From a virus, in the IMG/VR virus record IMGVR_UViG_3300044821_000065, positions 1 to 40,053 of that record: a DNA stretch of 40,053 nucleotides. One strand, 5' to 3'. The notes under the pieces were generated by a model. It had not been told where the DNA came from, did not search any database, and worked only from the letters and a program-made list of their open reading frames with translations. The position numbers and the translations under genes were made by a program. Below are positions 22,029 to 29,440 of the stretch, in pieces (position 1 is the stretch's first letter; the number at the start of each line of letters is the position of its first letter).

Positions 22029-23075
22029 ATGTGTAACAACTCAAGTAATTGGGGAAGTCCCTGCTGCAAAGGTCAATCAGATAAGAACATTAAAGCTAAA
22101 GATATTAGAGCTTGTTGTGTTCGATCTAAAGACATTGTAGCGGATGATTTCTGTACTCAGGATGCGCAAGTAAAGCATCTTGAAGTGGAACAAGAAGTAG
22201 TCAATGATTTATGCGCACAATCAGTATCCGCTAAGCAGCTATTTGCTGAAAAAGAAGTGGTTAATGATCTTTGTGCTCGTAGCGCGACGATTAATGAACT
22301 GTGCGTAGATAATCTTACGGTTCAAGGTTTTCAAAACTGTAACAAGTACCGAGCAAGTGTCGGATTTGCGGTAGATTTTCTTAACTACCCGCTCAGCACG
22401 CCGATCAACTTTACGACGATCTTTGATGATCCGAATAACAGCATCGCTTTTGGTCCAACTCGTTATATTGCTCCTATCACTGGCTATTATATGGCTACGT
22501 TGACGTTGAGCGTTAAGAATTTGAAGGGTGCCAATACGATAGCGGGTGTTCCAACATCTCAGATGGATATCTTGATCAATGGTATTAAGGTCAAAGCATC
22601 GTTTACCCCATTCCTCACATTCTTACCTGCACAAGAAGGATTTGTGTCTTCTCTCTTGCAGTTGAATGCTGGTGATACGGTAAGTTGGAACTACGAAGTT
22701 CTTGTTGTTGATCCGGTAACAGGACTAACTGCGTATGTTGGTACGGTAGATCTTGTTGGTGGCGCTATTGGTTCTGGCGTGGTATCAAGCTTCCAGATCA
22801 TCAATATATCTGCTATATGCGATGATTCATCTGCGCCAGGTGCTTGTGCTCAATGTCCTATCGTTGATGTACCATGTGTGCCCGTTGAAACTCCTTGTGA
22901 GCCGATGGATCATGGCTGCGATGATGGTTCATGCACAAAGCCCAACGGTATGGATGGATTTCAGCGAGTAAAGGCAATCCTCAAGGATCCTGCTGCTCCT
23001 ATTGTAGTAAGCAATTGTTCTCGCAGAGATGGCAATTGTCCTTCTCCTGCGCCAATACGCAGAGTGCGTAACTAA
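22029..23075 (+). CDS. Cysteine-rich surface or head fibre protein with jelly-roll domain
   Basis: 348 residues. Residues 1-105 contain repeated short units (EVVNDLCAQSVSAKQLF, EVVNDLCARSATINELC) and eleven or so Cys, probably a stalk. Residues about 110-260 look like a C1q/TNF-like beta sandwich: ASVGFAVDFLNYPLSTP, then YIAPITGYYMATLTLSV, LLQLNAGDTVSWNYEV. The C-terminus is again Cys/Pro-rich (CPIVDVPCVPVETPCEP). GGAGG lies seven bases before ATG. It is probably a capsid-attached fibre or decoration that binds a surface; a trimer is typical of such folds. The 278 bases before it (21751-22028) hold no gene. Confidence 0.65.
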   Translation: MCNNSSNWGSPCCKGQSDKNIKAKDIRACCVRSKDIVADDFCTQDAQVKHLEVEQEVVNDLCAQSVSAKQLFAEKEVVNDLCARSATINELCVDNLTVQGFQNCNKYRASVGFAVDFLNYPLSTPINFTTIFDDPNNSIAFGPTRYIAPITGYYMATLTLSVKNLKGANTIAGVPTSQMDILINGIKVKASFTPFLTFLPAQEGFVSSLLQLNAGDTVSWNYEVLVVDPVTGLTAYVGTVDLVGGAIGSGVVSSFQIINISAICDDSSAPGACAQCPIVDVPCVPVETPCEPMDHGCDDGSCTKPNGMDGFQRVKAILKDPAAPIVVSNCSRRDGNCPSPAPIRRVRN

Positions 23076-23102
23076 GCACTTCTTGTCTGGGGAAGTGGAG
23101 GA

Positions 23103-23140
23103 TATAGCCCTTGGTCTTATGATCGGGGGCTATAGCTTTT
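23103..23140 (+). terminator. Terminator after the Cys-rich fibre gene
   Basis: ATAGCCC (from about 23104) pairs with GGGCTAT (ending about 23132), followed by AGCTTTTATAT. The stem is seven bases with a 15-base loop. It fits a moderate intrinsic terminator between the fibre and the next operon. Confidence 0.55.
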
Positions 23141-23184
23141 ATATGATATTTGTCGTACGATGCCTTGAAAGAGAACGGAGTAGT

Positions 23185-23706
23185 ATGGCAAAAAAGACGT
23201 ATGGTCAGGTAGTCCTGGATCAGCTAATAGCAAATCAAACAATGGACGATGATGTAATCGAATATCGTCGTCAGATGGAAAAAGAAGTAGCAGCCAATAT
23301 AAATAATATTGCTACAACCGCACCAAAGCATCCCTTATATGCAGGTAGAGACTTCTATATTGTCTTACTCTTTAAGGTAGAAAGAATCGGACAAGCACCT
23401 AGAACACAAGTGTTTGCCCGCAGATCATGTCCCACTCCCACGTATAAGCAATCAGTATGGAAATACAACTCAAATCTTGAACGCCTTGAGTTCTTATGGT
23501 CAATACCTGATGCTTTGTTGTACTATCACATACTACGCAACAAGGATAAGTACATACTCGATAAAGAGTGTGCTGACTTGGCTAAGTTTGTGATCTTGAT
23601 GGAGAGTGGCCAGTTAACCCAATGGGTAATACAAGAGAATGGTGAAAAAGTAGACGCAGTAATAAAGCTAAATAATCCAGAGGAGAACGAATGGTTGATG
23701 AATTAA
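23185..23706 (+). CDS. Conserved-type phage protein upstream of scaffold (173 aa)
   Basis: ATG 23185 has CGGAG upstream; frames starting at 23029 run into the previous gene. It begins MAKKTYGQVVLDQLIANQTM, with a basic beta-rich middle (FYIVLLFKVERIGQAPRTQV) and a helical region ALLYYHILRNKDKYIL. It ends NPEENEWLMN, overlapping the scaffold gene by 16 bases. The coupling to scaffold suggests an assembly factor or minor head protein. No family is recognised. Confidence 0.65.
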   Translation: MAKKTYGQVVLDQLIANQTMDDDVIEYRRQMEKEVAANINNIATTAPKHPLYAGRDFYIVLLFKVERIGQAPRTQVFARRSCPTPTYKQSVWKYNSNLERLEFLWSIPDALLYYHILRNKDKYILDKECADLAKFVILMESGQLTQWVIQENGEKVDAVIKLNNPEENEWLMN

Positions 23707-24416
23707 ATCCCACGACGCAACTCTATGAGCCAGCTCAAGAGACTGCACCTGAACCCGTAAAAGCACCACAGGAATCTGAAAAAGAAAGAAACCTACGCAT
23801 ACTCGGTAAGCGCGCAGAAGATGCTGAGCGTAGAGCAGCAGACCTAGAACGCATGCTAAACATGAAGATGGCTGAAAATCAGACACCAAATAAGCCTGTT
23901 ATGGTCGAAGAAGATGATGACTTTGATGTACCTGATGATAACTTCATCGAAGGTAGACAGGTAAAGAAGGTTATTAGAAAACTTAAGAATGAAGTGCGCG
24001 AGGCCAAGCAACAGTTTAGGGAATTCCAACAGCAATCCTCTGTAAGCAATGCAGAAGTGCGCCTTAAGAGTGAGTTCACTGACTTCAATTCCGTTGTCAG
24101 CAAAGAGAACCTTGAGCGCCTAGCATCAGTTAAGCCTTCACTCTATCGTTCGATTATGGCTAACCAGGACATCTATGATCGTGGTTATGCCGCTTATGAG
24201 ATGATCAAGAATGGCGGAATTGCTATGGAGACCTATCCTGATGCAGATCGCAGAATAGAAGAAAATAGAGCCAAGCCTCGATCAGCCGCTACTGCTCCAT
24301 CTCAGTCTTCAGACTCTCCCTTAGCACGTGTTGGCGATTATGATCGCAGAACATTGTCGGAAGCACAAAAAGATGAGAACATGCGCAGAGTGTACGAAGC
24401 AAAGAAATTTAGATAG
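23691..24416 (+). CDS. Scaffolding protein
   Basis: 241 residues, highly charged and mostly helical. A Pro/Glu-rich N-terminus precedes a coiled coil (RILGKRAEDAERRAADLERM), an acidic linker VEEDDDFDVPDDNF, then another helical stretch VKKVIRKLKNEVREAKQQF. The C-terminus (SEAQKDENMRRVYEAKKFR) is a basic helix, as in scaffold proteins that bind coat. The position immediately before the coat gene is the classic place. A strong hairpin terminator follows. It would direct prohead assembly and leave or be lost on DNA packaging. Confidence 0.8.
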   Translation: MVDELNPTTQLYEPAQETAPEPVKAPQESEKERNLRILGKRAEDAERRAADLERMLNMKMAENQTPNKPVMVEEDDDFDVPDDNFIEGRQVKKVIRKLKNEVREAKQQFREFQQQSSVSNAEVRLKSEFTDFNSVVSKENLERLASVKPSLYRSIMANQDIYDRGYAAYEMIKNGGIAMETYPDADRRIEENRAKPRSAATAPSQSSDSPLARVGDYDRRTLSEAQKDENMRRVYEAKKFR

Positions 24417-24427
24417 GCGCTTCTTTT

Positions 24428-24469
24428 TGAGGGGTCTAGTGTTTATTCTTGTTTTCACTAGACCCCTCA
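24428..24469 (+). terminator. Perfect 14-bp terminator hairpin between scaffold and coat
   Basis: TGAGGGGTCTAGTG (24428-24441) pairs perfectly with CACTAGACCCCTCA (24456-24469) with a 14-base loop. No U-tract follows (TGTTGCTTG), so it may pause polymerase, stabilise the upstream RNA or be an RNase III site. It separates coat from scaffold expression. Confidence 0.7.
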
Positions 24470-24636
24470 TGTTGCTTGTCCTTGCAACATGATACCTACT
24501 CTGCATATACTATGCCCGTAGCGTAACGTGACTTCGCTCATCACAGACGTATCTAGGTTTCGTCAGCCTTAAACATCCCCCTATGGCGTAAAGAGCCTCG
24601 CCAGTTCAATCCATCGGACGTATGGAGTACTCGTCC
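24469..24636 (+). other. Structured leader of the major capsid gene
   Basis: The leader holds five successive small stems: ATGTTGC/GCAACAT (24469-24490), GTGA/TCAC (24528-24544), GACG/CGTC (24546-24564), TGGCG/CGCCA (24584-24603) and GGACG/CGTCC (24616-24636). It lacks a long reading frame and no tRNA fold is found. Together with the preceding terminator it makes a structured untranslated region of about 250 bases before the coat start, a likely control or stability element. Confidence 0.45.
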
Positions 24637-24683
24637 AGCTCATGAGGCAAATTTCTAGTATGTTTGTGATTGGGAGTATGTGT

Positions 24684-25223
24684 ATGATAACTACACCTAC
24701 AACGCTACCCGCTCCGGTTCAACAAACGTTTGATGACGTGCTCTTATCCGTAAGAACACCAAACCTGATTATGAAATTAGGTGCAGAATCAAAGCGTTTA
24801 CCGGCTAAAGGTGGCAGAACGTTACGAATGGCTCGCTATGATCGCTTACCAACAGCTCCAGTTCCACTTGGGCCCAGCGGTGCGACTCCTCCAGCGGTGC
24901 CATTAAATCGTGTCGATATCGATGCGACTATGAGTTTTTATGGAATGTATGTAGCAATCAACCAACAAGTTACCTTGCAGAACCAGGACCCTGTCCTTAA
25001 TGAAACTGCGGAACTTCTTGGATTATCGCTTCGTATGACTGAAGACCAATTGACTCGAGATATGTTGGCTTCAACAGCTAGCATCTACAACTGCACAGGC
25101 GGTGGTAATGGTGACCTTCCTACTAACTTAACTTTATCTGATATTGATGAAGTATCATCTGCGTTGTTAACAAACGATGCTTGGATGATCCTTGATGCAA
25201 TTGGCGGCGAAGATAAATTCGGT
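24684..25223 (+). CDS. Major capsid protein, exon 1
   Basis: The start at 24684 has GGGAG seven bases upstream. It encodes 180 residues beginning MITTPTTLPAPVQQTFDDVL, the usual N-terminus of P22/N4-gp56-type coat proteins, with AKGGRTLRMARYDRLPTAP and later LGLSLRMTEDQLTRDM. The exon ends ...GGEDKFG at 25223. Exon 2 continues TGPTRDAYLALGHT without a gap, giving a 314-residue protein of normal size for the family. If unspliced, the frame runs 24 codons into the intron and stops at 25295, giving a truncated coat. The product forms the icosahedral shell. Confidence 0.88.
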
Positions 25224-25424
25224 AAAATATGTGCCGAATTAAAACTTTCTCTGATTGACTTGGAAGTCCTTTGGGATGACAGGGCGCAAGCGTAAGCAGC
25301 GTGAACGACTAAGTGAGAAAGGCCCGAAAGGGTATGCGATAGTCTGAACTCTATGGAAACATAGAGAGGTGAATTCGAAGAGGTTTACCCGCCCAGCAAT
25401 GGGTCACAAAAGTAACAGAGAATG
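25224..25424 (+). ncRNA. Group I self-splicing intron in the major capsid gene (201 nt, no ORF)
   Basis: Several group I hallmarks agree. P1 is formed by exon ATTCGGT (25217-25223) with the guide GCCGAAT (25233-25239), placing a U-G pair at the 5' splice site. TGT (25230-25232) can pair with the first three exon 2 bases ACA (P10). P7 is GACTA (25307-25311) with TAGTC (25340-25344); P8 is GCCC GAAA GGGT (25322-25333). P9 is CTCTATG GAAA CATAGAG (25349-25366). The intron ends in G (25424), and removal joins the two coat halves in frame as DKFG-TGPTRD. It has no endonuclease and is small for the class. Confidence 0.9.
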
Positions 25425-25829
25425 ACAGGTCCAACCAGAGATGCGTACTTAGCTCTTGGCCACACCAAGCTTTCTAAGGATCTTAATAATATCAATGGAT
25501 TCATTTCTAAATGGAATTATCCCAATGATAATAAGGTCTTAAGATCTGAGTGGGGCTCTGTCAACAACGTGCGCTTTATGCTCTCTTCTGTTGCGTCAGT
25601 TTCACCTAACGCATCAGCCCTTGGTAACGACGTTTATAACGTTTTCGTCCAAGGGATGGAAGCATTAGCCTGCGTTGAGCAAGACAATTACTCAGCTCGC
25701 TTCTTATATCGTCCACCGGTTTACTCTGATCCATTGTTTCAGAACGTAACTATCGGCTATGTCTTCGCTGAAGTGCCACGGATCCTGAATGACCTTTGGA
25801 TCACCAACATGCGTTGTACGCTATTATAA
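25425..25829 (+). CDS. Major capsid protein, exon 2
   Basis: It continues the coat protein from the intron 3' splice site with 134 residues: TGPTRDAYLALGHTKLSKDL, then FISKWNYPNDNKVLRSEWGS, VRFMLSSVAS and YNVFVQGMEALACVEQDN, ending MRCTLL. The pattern (a DAYLALGH strand, RSEWGS, VRF, the VFVQGMEA strand) is typical of the C-terminal half of N4-gp56-like coat proteins. An ATG in the last intron codon could look like a start but has no ribosome-binding site. Exon 2 overlaps no other gene and is followed after ten bases by the next gene. Confidence 0.88.
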   Translation, partial: TGPTRDAYLALGHTKLSKDLNNINGFISKWNYPNDNKVLRSEWGSVNNVRFMLSSVASVSPNASALGNDVYNVFVQGMEALACVEQDNYSARFLYRPPVYSDPLFQNVTIGYVFAEVPRILNDLWITNMRCTLL

Positions 25830-25839
25830 GGAGAATACA

Positions 25840-26838
25840 ATGAGTGTTGTTTTTACAGGAACTAACCAAGGTCGCTTCACATCTACTGGTGCAGCGCAAA
25901 TAATCCAACTCCGTTCTAATCTAGATTGGATGTGGGTAATCAATGAAACAGTATCTTATGCGGCAGGTGCTGGCACAGGTGCTGAATTTTATTGGCAACG
26001 TGGTATGACCCAAGGTCGCGGCATAATCTACACAAAGACAGCGGCTACGAATGCCTTAGCAACTGGTCAGATTGCAGCTAACGCAGGATTCTACCTTGTA
26101 GACTCTTCTGTTAACTTGCCTGGCCCTTCTTTGTCATTGACTGGTATCACTGGTGCTACACCTCCTGTCGTATTGACTGCAAACACTGGATCGCTTAATA
26201 ACGGTGACATTGTTCGCATCTTCTCTACGGTTGGAGCATTGCAACTTGGCGGTCTAGACTTTACCATCGGCAATATCAGTGCTGGTACAAGCTTTGAGCT
26301 TTCGTACATGGCTGCTATTGCTGCTGCTAGCCCTGGCGCTGGTACATTCCGTCGTATTCCGTACGATGCATTGTTCTACCCACGACGTCGCTATATCACC
26401 AATATTACCCAAGCTGCACAAGCGGTGGTTACTCTTTCAGTAACTCACGGCTATACAGTAGGGCAAGTAGTTCGTTTCGTCATTCCTACCGTCACTGCCT
26501 TGGCATTCGGTATGACTGAATTAGACGGATTGCAAGGTACTATTGTAGCGATTAATACGACTACGAATACGATTACGGTTGATATTGATACGACTGGCTT
26601 TACTGCATTTGCATTCCCATTGACGACATCTCCTGGATTCACTCCAGCTCAGATCGTTCCAATCGGTGATAATACTGCAGAATCGCTGTTACTCAATGCC
26701 AACATACTATCAGATGCTACCGTTAACACAGGATACATTGGTATTCAACTCCAAGCCGGAACAGGTTCTCCAGCTGGTGTGAGTACTAACGTTATTTACT
26801 GGGTTGCTGGTAAGTCATTTAGTGTGGATAATCAGTAA
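25840..26838 (+). CDS. Capsid decoration or minor structural protein with FCCH-like domain
   Basis: 332 residues from ATG 25840 (AAGGAG upstream). The protein is beta-rich. Residues about 185-280 carry an ubiquitin-E1 FCCH-like phage module: AVVTLSVTHGYTVGQVVRFV, then MTELDGLQGTIVAINTTTNT and TVDIDTTGFTAFAFP. It ends with an IVPIGD segment, a Gly-rich strand and VNTGYIGIQLQAGTGS. The same module recurs in the gene at 27388. In phage proteins it is a beta-sandwich used as a structural domain. Its place right after coat suggests head decoration or stabilisation. Confidence 0.7.
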   Translation: MSVVFTGTNQGRFTSTGAAQIIQLRSNLDWMWVINETVSYAAGAGTGAEFYWQRGMTQGRGIIYTKTAATNALATGQIAANAGFYLVDSSVNLPGPSLSLTGITGATPPVVLTANTGSLNNGDIVRIFSTVGALQLGGLDFTIGNISAGTSFELSYMAAIAAASPGAGTFRRIPYDALFYPRRRYITNITQAAQAVVTLSVTHGYTVGQVVRFVIPTVTALAFGMTELDGLQGTIVAINTTTNTITVDIDTTGFTAFAFPLTTSPGFTPAQIVPIGDNTAESLLLNANILSDATVNTGYIGIQLQAGTGSPAGVSTNVIYWVAGKSFSVDNQ

Positions 26839-26840
26839 AA

Positions 26841-26866
26841 AAAGAGGGGGGAGAAATCCCCCTTTT
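26841..26866 (+). terminator. G/C-rich hairpin terminator after the decoration gene
   Basis: AGGGGG (26845-26850) pairs with CCCCCT (26858-26863), with TTTT following. The hairpin is immediately followed by an A-tract and the GGAG of the next gene, the same layout as at 5032 and 38592. Confidence 0.7.
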
Positions 26867-26882
26867 AAAAAAAAGGAGAACT

Positions 26883-27380
26883 ATGAAAAAGCCAGAAGTA
26901 AAATCAGGTCTACTCAGCGCACAGACAGCTGTAGATCGTGGTGTAAAGATGACCAAAGAAGAACTCGCTCGTCAGATAGCCAAATGGCGTGACCGTGACG
27001 AGGAAAAAGTCACCGGTATCTTTAAGAATCTTGAAAACCCAGCAGTAGGTGGCTCTAAGGGTATGGTGCAATTTAGCTACAAAATGTACCCAGGCCAACC
27101 AAATGAAGTCTATGAATTATGGGATGGTGAACGCTATTCTCTTCCTCGTGGAGTAGCACGTCATCTTAATAACAACTGCTTCTACCGTGAATACCAACAC
27201 TTAAAAGGTGAATTTGGGCAACAAGGTATTCGTGCTGCTGCGTCTGATGGCAAGCTACAGACCCAATCTATGCAGATATCGAAGAAGGTAAATCGCTATG
27301 CATTCCATAGTTTGGAATATATGGATGATGATTTGGATATGAATCCCTCAACTCTTTTAGAAGTTACCTTAACGCCGTAG
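26883..27380 (+). CDS. Structural protein (165 aa), unknown function
   Basis: A basic helical N-terminus (MKKPEVKSGLLSAQTAVDRG) is followed by a beta region (GMVQFSYKMYPGQPNEVYEL) and a distinctive GERYSLPRGVARHLNNNC segment, seemingly a conserved structural motif. The C-terminus is acidic (LEYMDDDLDMNPSTLLEV). It lies between the head decoration gene and the next FCCH-domain gene, pointing to a head-completion or connector role. No enzymatic motif is present. Confidence 0.65.
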   Translation: MKKPEVKSGLLSAQTAVDRGVKMTKEELARQIAKWRDRDEEKVTGIFKNLENPAVGGSKGMVQFSYKMYPGQPNEVYELWDGERYSLPRGVARHLNNNCFYREYQHLKGEFGQQGIRAAASDGKLQTQSMQISKKVNRYAFHSLEYMDDDLDMNPSTLLEVTLTP

Positions 27381-27387
27381 GAGAGAC

Positions 27388-27771
27388 ATGGCTAACTACT
27401 ATGCAGTACAATTCCCCACGTTTCAGCGAGCAATGCGCAATATCCTGACTATAACACAGGCTGATCAAGCACTAATAACCACTACGTTTGATGGAACCAC
27501 TCCCGGCAACCATCAATATATGACAGGATTAATCGTTCGCTTGGTGATACCTAATGGATTTGGCATGGTGCAAGCCAATCAACTCTCTGCTCCGATAACG
27601 GTAATAAACGATACGCAATTTACTATGCCCATAAACACGACCGAGTTTGATGCTTTCGTGGTCCCATCGTATGAGCCGGGACATTTCGGAACGCCAGCTC
27701 AGGTCGTGCCCGTGGGTGAAATAAATGAAATATTGACCGAGGCAACTCAAAATGTACTGCCGTATCCATAA
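27388..27771 (+). CDS. FCCH-like domain protein (127 aa), paralogue of the 25840 module
   Basis: It shares with residues about 185-280 of the decoration protein the run of motifs VRLVIPNGFGM, a Leu/Gly turn, TMPINTTEFDAFVVP and TPAQVVPVGE. It is thus a stand-alone copy of that domain with a short N-terminal part (MANYYAVQFPTFQRAMRNIL). It is probably a small structural protein in the head-neck region. The start has GGAGAGAC upstream. Confidence 0.65.
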   Translation: MANYYAVQFPTFQRAMRNILTITQADQALITTTFDGTTPGNHQYMTGLIVRLVIPNGFGMVQANQLSAPITVINDTQFTMPINTTEFDAFVVPSYEPGHFGTPAQVVPVGEINEILTEATQNVLPYP

Positions 27772-27813
27772 TGTGGTAGAGTGGCGGAGAATTTTAAAAA
27801 ATAGGAGGAAGTA

Positions 27814-28824
27814 ATGGCAGATTCAACGCTACAGGCAATACGGACCAAGGTACGCAGACTTACCCGAAGCCCGTCGCTCTCGCAGCTGGATAACACAGAA
27901 CTCGATAACTATATAAATACCTTTATCTTGTACGACTTTCCTGAGCATCTACGGCTCTTCTCTTTACGTACAACGCTCACATTTTATACACAGCCAGGCG
28001 TAGATACTTACCAAACGAATACAACTGACATACTTGACCCTCTGTATAACTTTAAAAATAGATACATAGCAATCCACCCTCCCGTGTTTTTGGCTGGGGT
28101 ACAGGGATTCTATACTCAATGGCGTGATGTTTTTTATGGCTATTATCCTCAGACAAATACGATTGCCGACACACTTCTGTTTGGCGATGGTTCTCCCGGT
28201 CCATTTTCTGGTATAGTAACGGCACACCCGATGCTCCAGAACAATGTGATATTTACCTGTCTAGATACCGGAGGAACGGCGATGGTCCTTGTCGATTATC
28301 CGGTATCGAATACTACGGGTGCCTTAGGATTGCCTAACGAACCACAGATGTTACCATCTCCTTACGGACAAATAAACTACTTAACTGGTGCATTTACCGT
28401 TGTTTTCCCGGGAAATACTCAAGTCATGGCTCCTATTATCGTGGAGAACATAGCCTACCAACCCGGTAAGCCCTTAGCCGTTCTCTATTACGATAGTAAG
28501 TTTACGATTCGCCCCGTACCCGATAAGGCGTACCCCGTACAATTTGAAGTCGATATTAGACCGAGTGAGCTTCTCGATTCTGCTCAGGTACCACAACTGG
28601 AGACCTGGTGGCAATATATAGCCTACGGTGCTGCAAAGAAGATATTTGAAGATAGATTAGCTCTTGATGATGTGCAGAAGATAATGCCTGAATTCAAGAT
28701 GCAAGAAAGATTGTGCTTGCGCTCAACCTTAACCCAACAGGCTAATGAACGCACGGTCACTATATATACGCAGGGTAAGAATTATGGATTTGGTTGGTTC
28801 GGTGCTGGCGGCTGGCCTTATTAA
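27814..28824 (+). CDS. Head-tail adaptor / tail connector protein
   Basis: 336 residues. The N-terminal helical part (LRTKVRRLTRSPS-like, then LDNTELDNYINTFILYDFPE) fits the adaptor proteins that bind under the portal in short-tailed phages (T7 gp11 or P22 gp4 types). The middle is beta-rich with several aromatic segments, and the end again helical (ETWWQYIAYGAAKKIFEDRL) with a Gly-rich tail. GGAGGA upstream sets the start. It follows the head genes and precedes the tail hub, consistent with a gatekeeper role. Confidence 0.7.
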   Translation: MADSTLQAIRTKVRRLTRSPSLSQLDNTELDNYINTFILYDFPEHLRLFSLRTTLTFYTQPGVDTYQTNTTDILDPLYNFKNRYIAIHPPVFLAGVQGFYTQWRDVFYGYYPQTNTIADTLLFGDGSPGPFSGIVTAHPMLQNNVIFTCLDTGGTAMVLVDYPVSNTTGALGLPNEPQMLPSPYGQINYLTGAFTVVFPGNTQVMAPIIVENIAYQPGKPLAVLYYDSKFTIRPVPDKAYPVQFEVDIRPSELLDSAQVPQLETWWQYIAYGAAKKIFEDRLALDDVQKIMPEFKMQERLCLRSTLTQQANERTVTIYTQGKNYGFGWFGAGGWPY

Positions 28825-28833
28825 GGAGATATC

Positions 28834-29439
28834 ATGGCAATGACACTAAACGATGTGCCTAAGTCTGGACAGAGTCTCGGACAGACACGGGTACCGATAA
28901 ATCAAAACTTTCAGGTAATTGATGCTGCTTTTCAGGTTGATCACCAAGGATATAATCTCACGGGACAGGGTAAGCATAATAAAGTGACCTTCCCTGTTCA
29001 GGCTTCAGCTCCCGTATTTGCAGCGGGCGAGATGGGACTTTTTAATCTCCTGAATCCAAACACCAACGTTAATGAGCTCTATGTAAATCAGCAAGATGGC
29101 ACACAAACACCATTGACTGCTGGAGTAAATGGCTCTACTGGATGGTTCTTTTTGCCTAATGGCCTATTGGTAAAATACGGTCAATCTTCTACTTCTGGAT
29201 CGCCTCAACCGTATCCATTTACCTTTCCTGTTAATGCAGGAACACCTGTATTTGCATCATGTTTTTGGGCTATGATTACGCCCATTGGTGGATTTGGAGG
29301 TGGTGTTGATCCGGATATAGAAGTTACCTTGCAGAAATTTACGGAAACAACTCTGACTATATGGCGAGGATTTAGAACTACTACGGTAGGCAAGACGAGT
29401 GTTGGATTTCAATACATAGCTTTTGGAACTGCGGTGTAA
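28834..29439 (+). CDS. Short tail fibre with gp53-like C-terminal domain
   Basis: 201 residues. The N-terminal part (VPKSGQSLGQTRVPINQNF) ends in a beta-rich attachment segment. The C-terminal domain TGWFFLPNGLLVKYGQSSTS, then YPFTFPVNAGTPVFASCFWA matches the gp53-like fibre domain (W..LPNG..I.WG, FP..F). The domain is usually a trimeric receptor-binding tip or fibre attachment. It lies next to the hub gene and probably contacts it. The hub's ATG starts one base after this stop. Confidence 0.7.
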   Translation: MAMTLNDVPKSGQSLGQTRVPINQNFQVIDAAFQVDHQGYNLTGQGKHNKVTFPVQASAPVFAAGEMGLFNLLNPNTNVNELYVNQQDGTQTPLTAGVNGSTGWFFLPNGLLVKYGQSSTSGSPQPYPFTFPVNAGTPVFASCFWAMITPIGGFGGGVDPDIEVTLQKFTETTLTIWRGFRTTTVGKTSVGFQYIAFGTAV

Positions 29440-29440
29440 T

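Noticed and set aside
24584-24636. Possible tRNA: a GTTCAATCC motif resembles a T-loop
   Set aside because: The flanking bases do not form a T-stem, and no acceptor or anticodon arm is found. The segment forms other small stems instead.
25422-25829. A separate gene starting MTGPTRD after the capsid gene
   Set aside because: Its ATG is in the last bases of the intron and lacks a ribosome-binding site. The sequence continues the capsid protein exactly at the predicted splice.
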